Origin: Bacillota bacterium
GTDB lineage: Bacteria; Bacillota; Limnochordia; Limnochordales; DUMU01
Assembly: GCA_012839805.1 (NCBI GenBank)
Contig: DUMU01000020.1
Coordinates: 32,945 to 96,944, forward strand
Length of the DNA stretch: 64,000 nucleotides
Direction of reading: 5' to 3'
The number at the start of each line of letters is the position of its first letter. Within the stretch, counting starts at the first letter, position 1. Positions 17,230 through 25,013 of this stretch are shown in pieces. The notes below the pieces were generated by a model that was not told where the DNA came from, made no database searches, and worked only from the letters and a program-made list of their open reading frames with translations. Position numbers and translations under genes: made by a program.

Positions 17230-19713
17230 GTGAGTTTACCAAGGCCCGTGATCCCGCTGCGGGGGCGACGTAAGCCGGCCCGGCGGGGCGGTCCCGTGGG
17301 GACGGGTCCCGGCCGGTACGAGGGCCGGGCGGAAACCGCCCGGACGACCACGACGGGTTTCCCGTTGCCCCCAACCTTTCCACCGGTGTTGGAGCAGCGC
17401 CTCGAGCAGCTCGCGGCCGAAGGTGAGGGCGAAATCCTCCTGAGTGCCCCCTTTGACCTCACGCCGGACGGGCGGTTTTGCTCGGGGTGGGTCTTGGCCA
17501 CCGGCCGCTTCCTCTGGGTGGTTCGGGAGGGGGAAGTGGTTCGTGAAGTCGATCTTGGCCGCGCCGCCAACTTCAAGGCGGCAACCCTCGTCGGAGCCGG
17601 GGAGTTCACCGCCGAGATCGACGGTGAACCGGTGCGGCTGGCCGCCTACACCGCCCGCCACCTGGCCTACTTCAGCCGGCTGGAGCAGTACCTGAATCAA
17701 TTAGCCGGGGGGAGGCGTCCGGCCCGGATCGAGCCGCCCCCGGCCAGGGTCTGTTCCCGTTGCGGCCGGGTGTTGCCGGAGGGCGTTAGCCTCTGCCCGT
17801 TCTGCGTGGACAAATGGTCGGTCTTCCGGCGACTCCTCGGCGTGGCCCGGCCGCACGCCCGGCTCTTTGCTTTCGGCCTTCTCACCTTCTGGCTGGTAAC
17901 GGGCCTGCGCCTGCTTTTGCCGCAGCTTTACCGGATCCTCATCGACGATGTACTGCGCGCCGGATCGGCCTCTTTCGGGCCGGGGGGAGCGGGGGCAGTC
18001 AGCACGGTTCCGGCCGCGGGCCCGGCGGTGACCGGCGCGACAACCGGAGCTGTGACCGGCGCGGCGATCTCGGCGGCAACCGGAGTAGCGGGTGCAGCAG
18101 GTGCGACCGTGACCGGTGCCGGTGGGCTCATCGGGCAACTCGTGCTCTACGTCGCCCTGATCGGCCTGCTCAATCTCTTGACTCAGCTCGCCAGCATCCT
18201 CTGGGGCCGGATTATGAACACCATGGGGGTTCGCCTCGCCCGGGACTTGCGGGAGTTGGTATACGCCAAGATACAGGCGCTCTCCCTCAACTATCTGAGC
18301 CAGCAGAAGACCGGCGACCTGATGAACCGCGTTACAGGCGACACCGGGACCATCCAGCAGTTCATCCAGAACCATGCCGGGATGATCGTCAGCAATACAC
18401 TGCTTTTCCTGGGGGTCGTGGTCATTCTTTTCGCGGTCCACTGGCGGCTGGCCCTGCTTGTACTCTTGCCCACCCCCGTCGTCGTTTTCTGGTCGGCCCG
18501 GGTGCGACACACCATCCATCGTATGTACCACCGGCAGTGGCGGGCCTGGGACCGGACGAACTCGCTGCTTCAAAACATCCTGAGCGGGATCCGGGTGGTC
18601 AAAGCGTTCGGCCAGGAGGCGAAGGAAGTCCGGCGGTTCACCGAACGCAGCGCTGAAATGAGGGATATCACGGCGAACAACGAGAAGACGTGGAATACGC
18701 TTTTCCCCACCTTGGGCTTCATCATAGGCCTGGGCCAATTTATCATCCTGTACTATGGCGGCCATCTCGTGCTGCAGCGGGAGCTTCACCTGGGGGAGCT
18801 GGTGCAGTTCAGCTCGTATGCGGCCATGATCTACGGGCCGCTTCAGTTCGTGAGCTTCATCCCCCGCTGGTTTACCGAGGCCATGACGGCGGCGGAGCGG
18901 ATTTTCCAGGTGATCGATCAGGAGCCGCAGGTGAAGGAGGCGGCGAAACCGGTTCACCGGAGGATCGAAGGACGGGTGGAGCTCCTCGGCGTCACTTTCG
19001 GCTATGAGGCACATCACCCCGTCCTGCGTGACATCACCTTCACGGTCGAACCGGGAGAGATGATCGGGATCGTCGGGCACTCGGGTGCCGGCAAGTCCAC
19101 CCTGATCAACCTGATATGCCGGTTCTACGATCCGGATGAGGGCGAGATCCGCATCGACGGGGTGAACTTGAAGGATTTCGCGCAAGCATCCCTCCGGTCA
19201 CAAATCGGTGTGGTACTGCAGGAGACATTCCTGTTTTCAGGTACGATTTTGGAAAACATCGCTTATGCGAAGCCGGACGCGACCCTCGAAGAGGTTATCC
19301 GGGCGGCCAAGATCGCCAACGCCCATGATTTCATCATCCGTTTTCCCAACGGTTATGACACCCGGGTGGGTGAACGGGGTCAGCTGCTCTCGGTTGGCGA
19401 GCGCCAGCGTATCGCCATTGCCCGGGCCGTGCTGCGCGATCCTCGCCTGCTCATCCTGGACGAGGCGACGGCGTCCGTGGACTCGGAGACGGAGATGCAG
19501 ATCCAGCAGGCCCTGGCTCGCCTGGTCAAGAACCGGACCACTTTCGTCATAGCCCACCGCCTGTCGACCCTGCGGAACGCGAATCGGGTAGTAGTGCTGG
19601 AGAAAGGACGTCTCGCCGAGATGGGGACGCACGAAGAGCTCATCCAGAAGCGTGGCATCTACTACAATCTGGTCATGGCCCAGTTGCGTCTCTCCCGGAT
19701 CAAGGGGTACTAG
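17230..19713 (+). CDS. Partner ABC exporter subunit with N-terminal domain and zinc ribbon
   Basis: An 827-residue paralogue of the preceding gene. Its N-terminal domain (SGWVLATGRFLWVVREGEV near residue 95) is recognisably the same as in the first subunit, and a Cys4 ribbon follows at about 174-195 (CSRCGRV...CPFC). The membrane domain spans about 200-545; an Ala/Gly/Thr-rich insertion of some 50 residues (17970-18130) sits between the first two helices, in the extracytoplasmic loop. The ATPase has GHSGAGKST and LLILDEATAS, but the signature is LSVGERQ instead of LSGGQ. One degenerate composite site is common in heterodimeric exporters. GTG at 17230 follows AAAGGGGGGAG; the track start at 17074 lies inside the upstream gene. 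There is no DUF1854 here. The substrate is unknown. Confidence 0.88.
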   Translation: MSLPRPVIPLRGRRKPARRGGPVGTGPGRYEGRAETARTTTTGFPLPPTFPPVLEQRLEQLAAEGEGEILLSAPFDLTPDGRFCSGWVLATGRFLWVVREGEVVREVDLGRAANFKAATLVGAGEFTAEIDGEPVRLAAYTARHLAYFSRLEQYLNQLAGGRRPARIEPPPARVCSRCGRVLPEGVSLCPFCVDKWSVFRRLLGVARPHARLFAFGLLTFWLVTGLRLLLPQLYRILIDDVLRAGSASFGPGGAGAVSTVPAAGPAVTGATTGAVTGAAISAATGVAGAAGATVTGAGGLIGQLVLYVALIGLLNLLTQLASILWGRIMNTMGVRLARDLRELVYAKIQALSLNYLSQQKTGDLMNRVTGDTGTIQQFIQNHAGMIVSNTLLFLGVVVILFAVHWRLALLVLLPTPVVVFWSARVRHTIHRMYHRQWRAWDRTNSLLQNILSGIRVVKAFGQEAKEVRRFTERSAEMRDITANNEKTWNTLFPTLGFIIGLGQFIILYYGGHLVLQRELHLGELVQFSSYAAMIYGPLQFVSFIPRWFTEAMTAAERIFQVIDQEPQVKEAAKPVHRRIEGRVELLGVTFGYEAHHPVLRDITFTVEPGEMIGIVGHSGAGKSTLINLICRFYDPDEGEIRIDGVNLKDFAQASLRSQIGVVLQETFLFSGTILENIAYAKPDATLEEVIRAAKIANAHDFIIRFPNGYDTRVGERGQLLSVGERQRIAIARAVLRDPRLLILDEATASVDSETEMQIQQALARLVKNRTTFVIAHRLSTLRNANRVVVLEKGRLAEMGTHEELIQKRGIYYNLVMAQLRLSRIKGY

Positions 19714-19743
19714 AGAGGAAGACCGGGACAAACGGCGTAGTTA

Positions 19744-21306
19744 ATGGCAAAAAGCGGGACAACCCGGGAGCGGGCGTGGGGGGAAAGACGGTTGGGAACG
19801 AAAGAGCGCGGGGGAGGCCGGAGAGAACAGCCCGAATGGGCGGGAGCGGCCCGGTTGGGCGCGCTACTGCGGAGTTTGGAGCGGGGTGAGAGGCAGCCGG
19901 CCGCAGTTCGCAGCGAGATCAGGGCGCTTCACCGTGAGATGGGGGAAGCGCTGGCGGAGCACCTGGCCGCGTACTTGCGGGACGAGATATCCGTAAAGGA
20001 ACTGGGAGTGGTGGCCTGGGTTGCCCAGCAGTTGCCGGCGGAAGAGGTCCGGCCGGCTTTTGCCCGCCTTGCCCGCGACCAGAAGTGTAGCCATATCGTG
20101 CGGGTGAAGGCCGCGCAGGTGGTGATGACGCTGGCCGGCCGGGGCGGGGAACGCCCCAGTTTCGAGGAGCAACTGGCCGAGTTCGGGCTGCTGTCGGAGG
20201 AGGTCGGCACGATTCTTTACTCGCTGGCCCAGGAGAGCGTCCTGGGGCTGGTCGAGGAGATCGGTCACCCGGTCCTGGTCGAACAGGCCATCGAGGCCGC
20301 TCTGACCATCCAAGAGGCGGTGGGCGACGACCTTTTCAACATCATCCCGCGGATAGCGGCCGCCCGGGCGCCGGCGGCAGCCAACGTGCTGGCGGCGCTG
20401 GCGGTGGGAGGCGAAACGGTCGAAGTCCGGGCGCAGGCCCGGCGGGCTTTGATCCGGCTGGCTCGGGAGGGGATCGAGCCGGACAGTCCTGCGCTCCAGG
20501 AACTTGCTACGCCCCGGTATGCCGGAACGTTTCGGGTGTCCGGGCCGCCGGGTAGCCAGGCGGAGAGCTGGCATGTGGTCTGGCAGTTCAGCAGCGGGCT
20601 GATGCAGAGTGCGGGTTTTTTGCTGCGCCGGCGAACACCGCGCCGCTCGGCCCGGCCGCAGCCTCCCCAATTGGTGGACGGTTACGTATCACGCCTCTTC
20701 CCACCCCCGGTGATGGCCCAACTCATCTTTCTGCCGTACTTCCCGGACGAAGTGGTGCGAGTGGAAAAGCTGGAGTTTACCGAGGTACAAACCACGCTGG
20801 CCAAAGCCTGGCAAGAAAGAAAGGCTCGGCCCGGGGGGCTTCCCGAGTCTCTTCACATGTTCCGGGGCTTCCTCGATAACTGGCTCTTTGGCGGCGAGCT
20901 CGTGGGTGCTACCCGCAACGAAACCGCCATCGATCTCTTGGCCCATCGCGATCCCCGTCCGCTGCTCGAAGGTATGGCCGCCGAGGTGGGCCGGCTGGTG
21001 GAGGACTCCTTGCAGCGGATCGGTTGGAAATCGGAAGAGATTTGCGGCGCTCTTGCTCTTTGGGCTGCTTACGTGTACATGGCCAAACCCCGCCTGCGCC
21101 AGGCCCCGCCTTGGGCGGCCACGGTGGTGTATGCTTCGCGAACGCTGCGGGGTGAATCGCTCAAACAAAGTGAGGTGGCCGCCGCCTTCCGCGTGACGCC
21201 GGCCACCATCACCCGTAACTTCGAGGACCTCGTGCGCCGGCTCAATCTCCGGGGGGAGCGGGGGCTTGTTCCGATCCGCCTTCCCGGCTGGCGAGATTCT
21301 TCGTGA
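19744..21306 (+). CDS. HEAT-repeat-like protein with C-terminal TFIIB-cyclin-like HTH, unknown function
   Basis: A 520-residue protein I do not recognise as a named family. Residues 45-265 are almost entirely alpha-helical with HEAT-like spacing (for example VRVKAAQVVMTLAGRG, VRAQARRALIRLAREG). A middle part (280-430) follows a basic Arg-rich linker. Residues 430-515 resemble the second cyclin repeat of archaeal TFIIB: an Ala/Tyr-rich helix WAAYVYMAKP, then ATVVYASRTLRGESLKQSEVAAAFRVTPATITRNFEDL, in which the last part is a helix-turn-helix. Similar cyclin-like segments occur in a few bacterial domains of unknown function. It starts 30 nt after the second ABC gene on the same strand, so it is probably the third gene of that operon. 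ATG at 19744 has no strong ribosome site. Its last 65 nt overlap the convergent slipin gene. Confidence 0.7.
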   Translation: MAKSGTTRERAWGERRLGTKERGGGRREQPEWAGAARLGALLRSLERGERQPAAVRSEIRALHREMGEALAEHLAAYLRDEISVKELGVVAWVAQQLPAEEVRPAFARLARDQKCSHIVRVKAAQVVMTLAGRGGERPSFEEQLAEFGLLSEEVGTILYSLAQESVLGLVEEIGHPVLVEQAIEAALTIQEAVGDDLFNIIPRIAAARAPAAANVLAALAVGGETVEVRAQARRALIRLAREGIEPDSPALQELATPRYAGTFRVSGPPGSQAESWHVVWQFSSGLMQSAGFLLRRRTPRRSARPQPPQLVDGYVSRLFPPPVMAQLIFLPYFPDEVVRVEKLEFTEVQTTLAKAWQERKARPGGLPESLHMFRGFLDNWLFGGELVGATRNETAIDLLAHRDPRPLLEGMAAEVGRLVEDSLQRIGWKSEEICGALALWAAYVYMAKPRLRQAPPWAATVVYASRTLRGESLKQSEVAAAFRVTPATITRNFEDLVRRLNLRGERGLVPIRLPGWRDSS

Positions 21307-22216
21307 AAAGACTGAGGATCTCCATAGGCAAGGGGAAGAGGATGGTGGAGTTTCGCTCGGCGGCGATCTCGGTCAGGGTTTGCAGATAGCGCAGCTGGAT
21401 GGCGGCCGGCTCGGTGGCGATTACCCGGGCGGCGGCAGCCAGTTTCTCCGAAGCCTGGAACTCGCCTTCGGCAGTTATTACCTTCGCCCTTCGCTCGCGC
21501 TCTGCCTCGGCCTGCTTGGCCATGGCCCGCTTCATAGTCTCGGGCAGTTCGACCGCTTTGATCTCGACCGCGGTGACCTTGATACCCCACGGGTCGGTAG
21601 CCTCATCCAGGAGTTGCCGGAGCGTGGCATTGAGTTCAGCCCGTTTGGCCAGCATGTCGTCGAGGTCATGCTGGCCCAGGACCGATCGCAGGACGGTTTG
21701 CCCGAGGAGTGTCGTGCTGTTGACGTAGTCGGCGACCTTGACGACGGCGAGCACGGGGTCAGAGACATGGAAGTAGACGACGGCATCCACCAGCACGGGG
21801 ACGTTGTCGCGGGTGATCACTTCCTGCTGGGGGACGTCGATGGTAAAGGTACGCAGGTCGATCTTGCGGACCTGGTCAATCCCGAAAGGGAAGATGACGT
21901 TGAGCCCGGGCCCCAGCACGCCCGCCTGCCGCCCGAACCGGAAGAGCACTCCTCGCTGGTATTCGGTGATGATCCTCACCATGCTGGGAAGGAAGGCGAT
22001 GGGCAGAACCAGGAACGGGATGAACCAAAAGGTGCGGGTCAGGGGCCAGCCCAGAACCCCCCAGATCACGCCGGTGGCGAGGAGGAAAACCAGCACGGCC
22101 CGGGCGCGGGTGATGATCGCGAGGGTGGCCCAGATCGCCCACCAGGCGATCACGATCCAGAAGAGGATGCGCATGAGGATTACGAAGGGTGCGACGGGGA
22201 CGAACGTATCCGGCAT
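21242..22216 (-). CDS. Slipin/stomatin-like SPFH membrane protein with extended N-terminal membrane domain
   Basis: A 324-residue SPFH (band 7) protein. The SPFH domain starts at about residue 90 with ITEYQRGVLFRFGR and continues with GPGLNVIFPF, ITRDNVPVLVDAVVYF and KAVELPETMKRAMAKQAEAERERRA, the slipin signature. Such proteins organise membrane microdomains and oligomerise. Usual slipins have one short hydrophobic hairpin before the SPFH domain; here about 80 residues containing three hydrophobic segments precede it, which may replace the NfeD partner that is absent next door. ATG at 22216 follows TTAGGAG. The last 65 nt overlap the end of the HEAT-like gene. Confidence 0.92.
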   Translation of the reverse strand: MPDTFVPVAPFVILMRILFWIVIAWWAIWATLAIITRARAVLVFLLATGVIWGVLGWPLTRTFWFIPFLVLPIAFLPSMVRIITEYQRGVLFRFGRQAGVLGPGLNVIFPFGIDQVRKIDLRTFTIDVPQQEVITRDNVPVLVDAVVYFHVSDPVLAVVKVADYVNSTTLLGQTVLRSVLGQHDLDDMLAKRAELNATLRQLLDEATDPWGIKVTAVEIKAVELPETMKRAMAKQAEAERERRAKVITAEGEFQASEKLAAAARVIATEPAAIQLRYLQTLTEIAAERNSTILFPLPMEILSLFTKNLASREGGSEQAPAPPGD

Positions 22217-22271
22217 GCTCCTAAAAGCCCCCTTCGGAAAGCTTTCCCGCTTTCCTCAAGTATTCTCCTTG

Positions 22272-22300
22272 ATGTTATTTCAGCATGCTGGCAAGGGCAA
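22272..22300 (-). promoter_or_regulatory. Candidate promoter for the slipin gene
   Basis: Minus-strand TTGCCC (22300-22295), 17 nt, TAACAT (22277-22272); each hexamer matches four of six consensus bases. Leader of about 50 nt. Confidence 0.35.
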
Positions 22301-22375
22301 CCGGCAGACCGTTCAGCCAGCCGGCATCCTGCTGCCCAGGATCGCCCCGTCCTCTCGGCAAAGCTGATATCGTCG

Positions 22376-22384
22376 TGGTAGAAT
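22376..22384 (+). promoter_or_regulatory. Extended -10 promoter for the YgjP-type peptidase
   Basis: TGGTAGAAT, an extended -10 element, about 44 nt before the start at 22428. No clear -35. Confidence 0.35.
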
Positions 22385-22427
22385 CGTCGGGACGAGATCC
22401 CCCTGGGACAGAGCATGGAAACCGGGT

Positions 22428-23279
22428 ATGGAAATGGAGTATGGATTAGGGGGTTTGCCGTTGGCCGTGGGAGCCAGTCCGGGAGCTGACAAGATCAAGC
22501 AGGTAATGGGAGACCTGCGGCACGTCGCATCTGTCCTGGCCTGCAGTTTCCCCGGGGAGACACCGGCTGCTCGTAACGCCAGGGTGGCGTTGGCCGAACT
22601 GCTCACTACGGACCTGGACCTGCTGGCCAGGGCGTTAGAGGACCTGATGGCAGGAGCAGGTGGAGACGACGAGCACTCTCCTCGGGCCGCCACCGGTGAC
22701 GGCCGTTCACCCGTGGGGGCGCCGGCCGCCGCGGCCACCGGTTGCGGCTCCCGCCCGGCCGAGACCCGGGCGCTATTCGGGTATCGGGTCGAGATCACGA
22801 CCTCCCGCAGTTCGCGCCGCACCTCGACCGGGCGTTTCACCGGCCCGGGGACCATCACCCTCGAGCTAGCCTCCGGCCTGTCGGCCGCGGAGCGGGAGCG
22901 CCACATCGACCGCCTGGTCCGGCGCCTGGTTGCCTCCCGCCGCCTTCCTGCCTTGCGCGAGCGTATCTACCGGATCGCTCGTGAACGCTTTGCCGAGTTC
23001 GGTCTTCGCATCGGGCAGATTCGTTTCCGCGAGCAGAACCGGCGCTGGGGCTCTTGTTCGAGCCGGGGCAACATCAACCTCTCCTACCGCCTGCTGGATG
23101 CTCCCGACGAACTGGTCGAGTACGTCTGCATCCACGAACTGGCCCATCTCATCGAGTTCAATCATTCACCCCGCTTCTGGGCGCTGGTGGAACGGGCCGA
23201 CCCCGATTACCGCATCCATCGCGAGCAGCTGCGCCAGCTGGAGCAGGGCCGGCAGCTTCCGGCGGCCGGTAACCGGTGA
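22428..23279 (+). CDS. YgjP-like M48-type metallopeptidase (DUF45)
   Basis: A 283-residue protein. The C-terminal domain (about residues 120-275) is the YgjP/WLM-like metal-dependent peptidase: NRRWGSCSSRGNINLSYR, then the zinc site HELAHLIEFNHSPRFW (HExxH with the downstream His) and a C-terminal helix. The N-terminal 75 residues are helical and unassigned, and a Gly/Ala/Pro-rich linker of about 35 residues joins them. Typical YgjP proteins are around 170-240 residues, so the N-terminal part is extra. The start at 22428 is only lightly supported since no ribosome site is visible. Divergent from the slipin gene. The physiological substrate is unknown for the whole family. Confidence 0.85.
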   Translation: MEMEYGLGGLPLAVGASPGADKIKQVMGDLRHVASVLACSFPGETPAARNARVALAELLTTDLDLLARALEDLMAGAGGDDEHSPRAATGDGRSPVGAPAAAATGCGSRPAETRALFGYRVEITTSRSSRRTSTGRFTGPGTITLELASGLSAAERERHIDRLVRRLVASRRLPALRERIYRIARERFAEFGLRIGQIRFREQNRRWGSCSSRGNINLSYRLLDAPDELVEYVCIHELAHLIEFNHSPRFWALVERADPDYRIHREQLRQLEQGRQLPAAGNR

Positions 23280-23321
23280 CCGCACGAGCCGGTGCGCAGT
23301 CCGGCGGGCGTGGCGGAGGCG

Positions 23322-25013
23322 TCAGGTAGGGAAACACCCGCCGCCGATGAACTCCCGCAGGATCGAGGTGGCCGGCACGTCCCGATCCCCGCAGGGAAGG
23401 AAGTAGCCAAGGAAACGGAGCAGGCGGCGGGCTTCCGAGTGTTCGGGGACGTCGCTGGGTACCTGGGCGAGCAGTGGTTCGGCCAGGGGTTTCAGTATCG
23501 CCGGTTCGTATACCAGGGCGCTGTTGAACATGATGTCGGCCGCCTCCTGGAACGGGAAGATGTTGCGCCTCTCGCCCCGCCGCACGATCGGCCAGGCGCG
23601 CAGCGTATCCACCGCCGAACGGCCACGAAACTGATTATCCCGCACTATACGCCGGAGGATCCGCACGTCGGTAGTAGAAACACGGTTAAGGTCGTCGAGA
23701 TTGAGTTGAGTGAGTGCGCTCACGTATATTTTGAACTTTCGTCCTGCCGGAATGGAGGCCGTCAGCGCGTCGTTGAGCCCGTGTATACCCTCTACCACCA
23801 CGAGATGCCGCGGGGAAAGCTTTACTCGCTCACCCTTGAAAACCCGCTTGCCGGTGAGGAAATCGAAGGTGGGAAGTTCCACCTCTTCACCCTGGATGAG
23901 TTTGGTCAAGTGGTCGTTGAAGAGTTCACGGTCGACCGCGTCGGGGGAGTCGAAGTCGAGCCGTCCTTCCTCGTCCCGGGGGGTTTTCTCCCGCTCGACG
24001 AAGTAGTTGTCCATAGAGATGGGGACGGGGAGAATGCCGTTCACCCGCAGTTGGATGCCGAGCCGGTGGGCGAAGGTGGTCTTACCGGAGGCGGAAGGCC
24101 CCGCGATCAACACGATCCGGATGCGGTCGATGTTGGCGGCGATGAGGTCGGCGATCTGAGCGATCTTTTTCTCGTGAAAAGCTTCGGCGACCCGGATGAG
24201 ATCGCCGATCCGGCCCGACTGGATAGTGTCGTTCAAGTCGGCTACGGTGCGCACGCCGAGAATTCGTCCCCAGCGTTCCGCCTCGTAGAAGATGTTGGCG
24301 AGCTTTCCCTGTTCAACGTAGGGCGGAATGGTCGTCGGATCGTCGGGGCGGGGCAGCTCCAGGATAAATCCAGGCAGGTAAAAACGAAGCTTGAAAAGGT
24401 TGAGGAGACCCGTGCGGGGAGCCAGTACTCCGTAAGCGTAATCGATGAACGGGCCGCAAGTGTGTATCTGAACGGTAGCCGTGGGGACGTAACGCTCCAG
24501 GAGATAAGCGGTATCCGCCCGGCCGCTATCACGAAGCCGGGCGGCCGCCTCCGTTTTGCGATAGCGGTGGCGCACGATGGGCAGGTCGGCGGCGACGATC
24601 TCGCGCATGCGGGCCTCGATCCGGGCTACGTCCTCCGCCTTAAGCGGACGGTGGAAGTGGATTTCGCCGTAGAGGGCGTTGCCCAGAGAATGTTCGACCC
24701 GTACGACGCAGCCGGGCATCACCTCCCGGGCGGCCCGGGCCAGGACCAGGATCAAGGTGCGCGTGTAGACCCGCAGGCCGTCTTCGCTGGTGAGGTCGAC
24801 CAGTTCGACCCGGTCACCATCGGCCAGGCGCGTGTGCAGGCTCTTCATGGCGTTATTTACCTTGGCCGCCAGAACGGGAGAGCGCCGGGGAACGGGATCG
24901 TGAGCAAGGAGCCGGTCGAGTTGTTCCAGAATGGTAGCACCGGCGGGGAGCTCCACCGGGACCGTCTCCTCTCCGAGCGGGTGTACCAGCAGCACACGGA
25001 TGACATCAGGCAT
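23322..25013 (-). CDS. Nucleoside (uridine-type) kinase with TGS and tRNA-synthetase-like N-terminal domains
   Basis: A 563-residue protein of a well-known Firmicutes family in which a TGS domain (about 1-65, PVELPAGATILEQLDRL) and a threonyl-tRNA-synthetase second-additional-domain-like module (LGNALYGEIHFHR, about 100-250) precede a P-loop kinase of the uridine kinase/phosphoribulokinase family. The kinase has IAGPSASGKTTFAHRL, ISMDNYFV, DFDSPDAVD and VVEGIHGLN. The enzyme phosphorylates a nucleoside; which one and why it is fused to tRNA-synthetase-like parts are not established. ATG at 25013 follows AAGGAGG and overlaps the end of the upstream capA-like gene by 8 nt, so the two are translationally coupled. 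Confidence 0.9.
   Translation of the reverse strand: MPDVIRVLLVHPLGEETVPVELPAGATILEQLDRLLAHDPVPRRSPVLAAKVNNAMKSLHTRLADGDRVELVDLTSEDGLRVYTRTLILVLARAAREVMPGCVVRVEHSLGNALYGEIHFHRPLKAEDVARIEARMREIVAADLPIVRHRYRKTEAAARLRDSGRADTAYLLERYVPTATVQIHTCGPFIDYAYGVLAPRTGLLNLFKLRFYLPGFILELPRPDDPTTIPPYVEQGKLANIFYEAERWGRILGVRTVADLNDTIQSGRIGDLIRVAEAFHEKKIAQIADLIAANIDRIRIVLIAGPSASGKTTFAHRLGIQLRVNGILPVPISMDNYFVEREKTPRDEEGRLDFDSPDAVDRELFNDHLTKLIQGEEVELPTFDFLTGKRVFKGERVKLSPRHLVVVEGIHGLNDALTASIPAGRKFKIYVSALTQLNLDDLNRVSTTDVRILRRIVRDNQFRGRSAVDTLRAWPIVRRGERRNIFPFQEAADIMFNSALVYEPAILKPLAEPLLAQVPSDVPEHSEARRLLRFLGYFLPCGDRDVPATSILREFIGGGCFPT

Noticed and set aside
17970-18130. Apparent DNA tandem repeats or CRISPR-like array
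   Set aside because: The repetition is irregular and in phase with codons for Ala, Gly, Thr and Val, so it is a low-complexity protein segment, not spaced repeats.
13986-21306. Cyanophycin metabolism locus
   Set aside because: DUF1854 alone suggested it, but there is no cyanophycin synthetase or cyanophycinase in the window.
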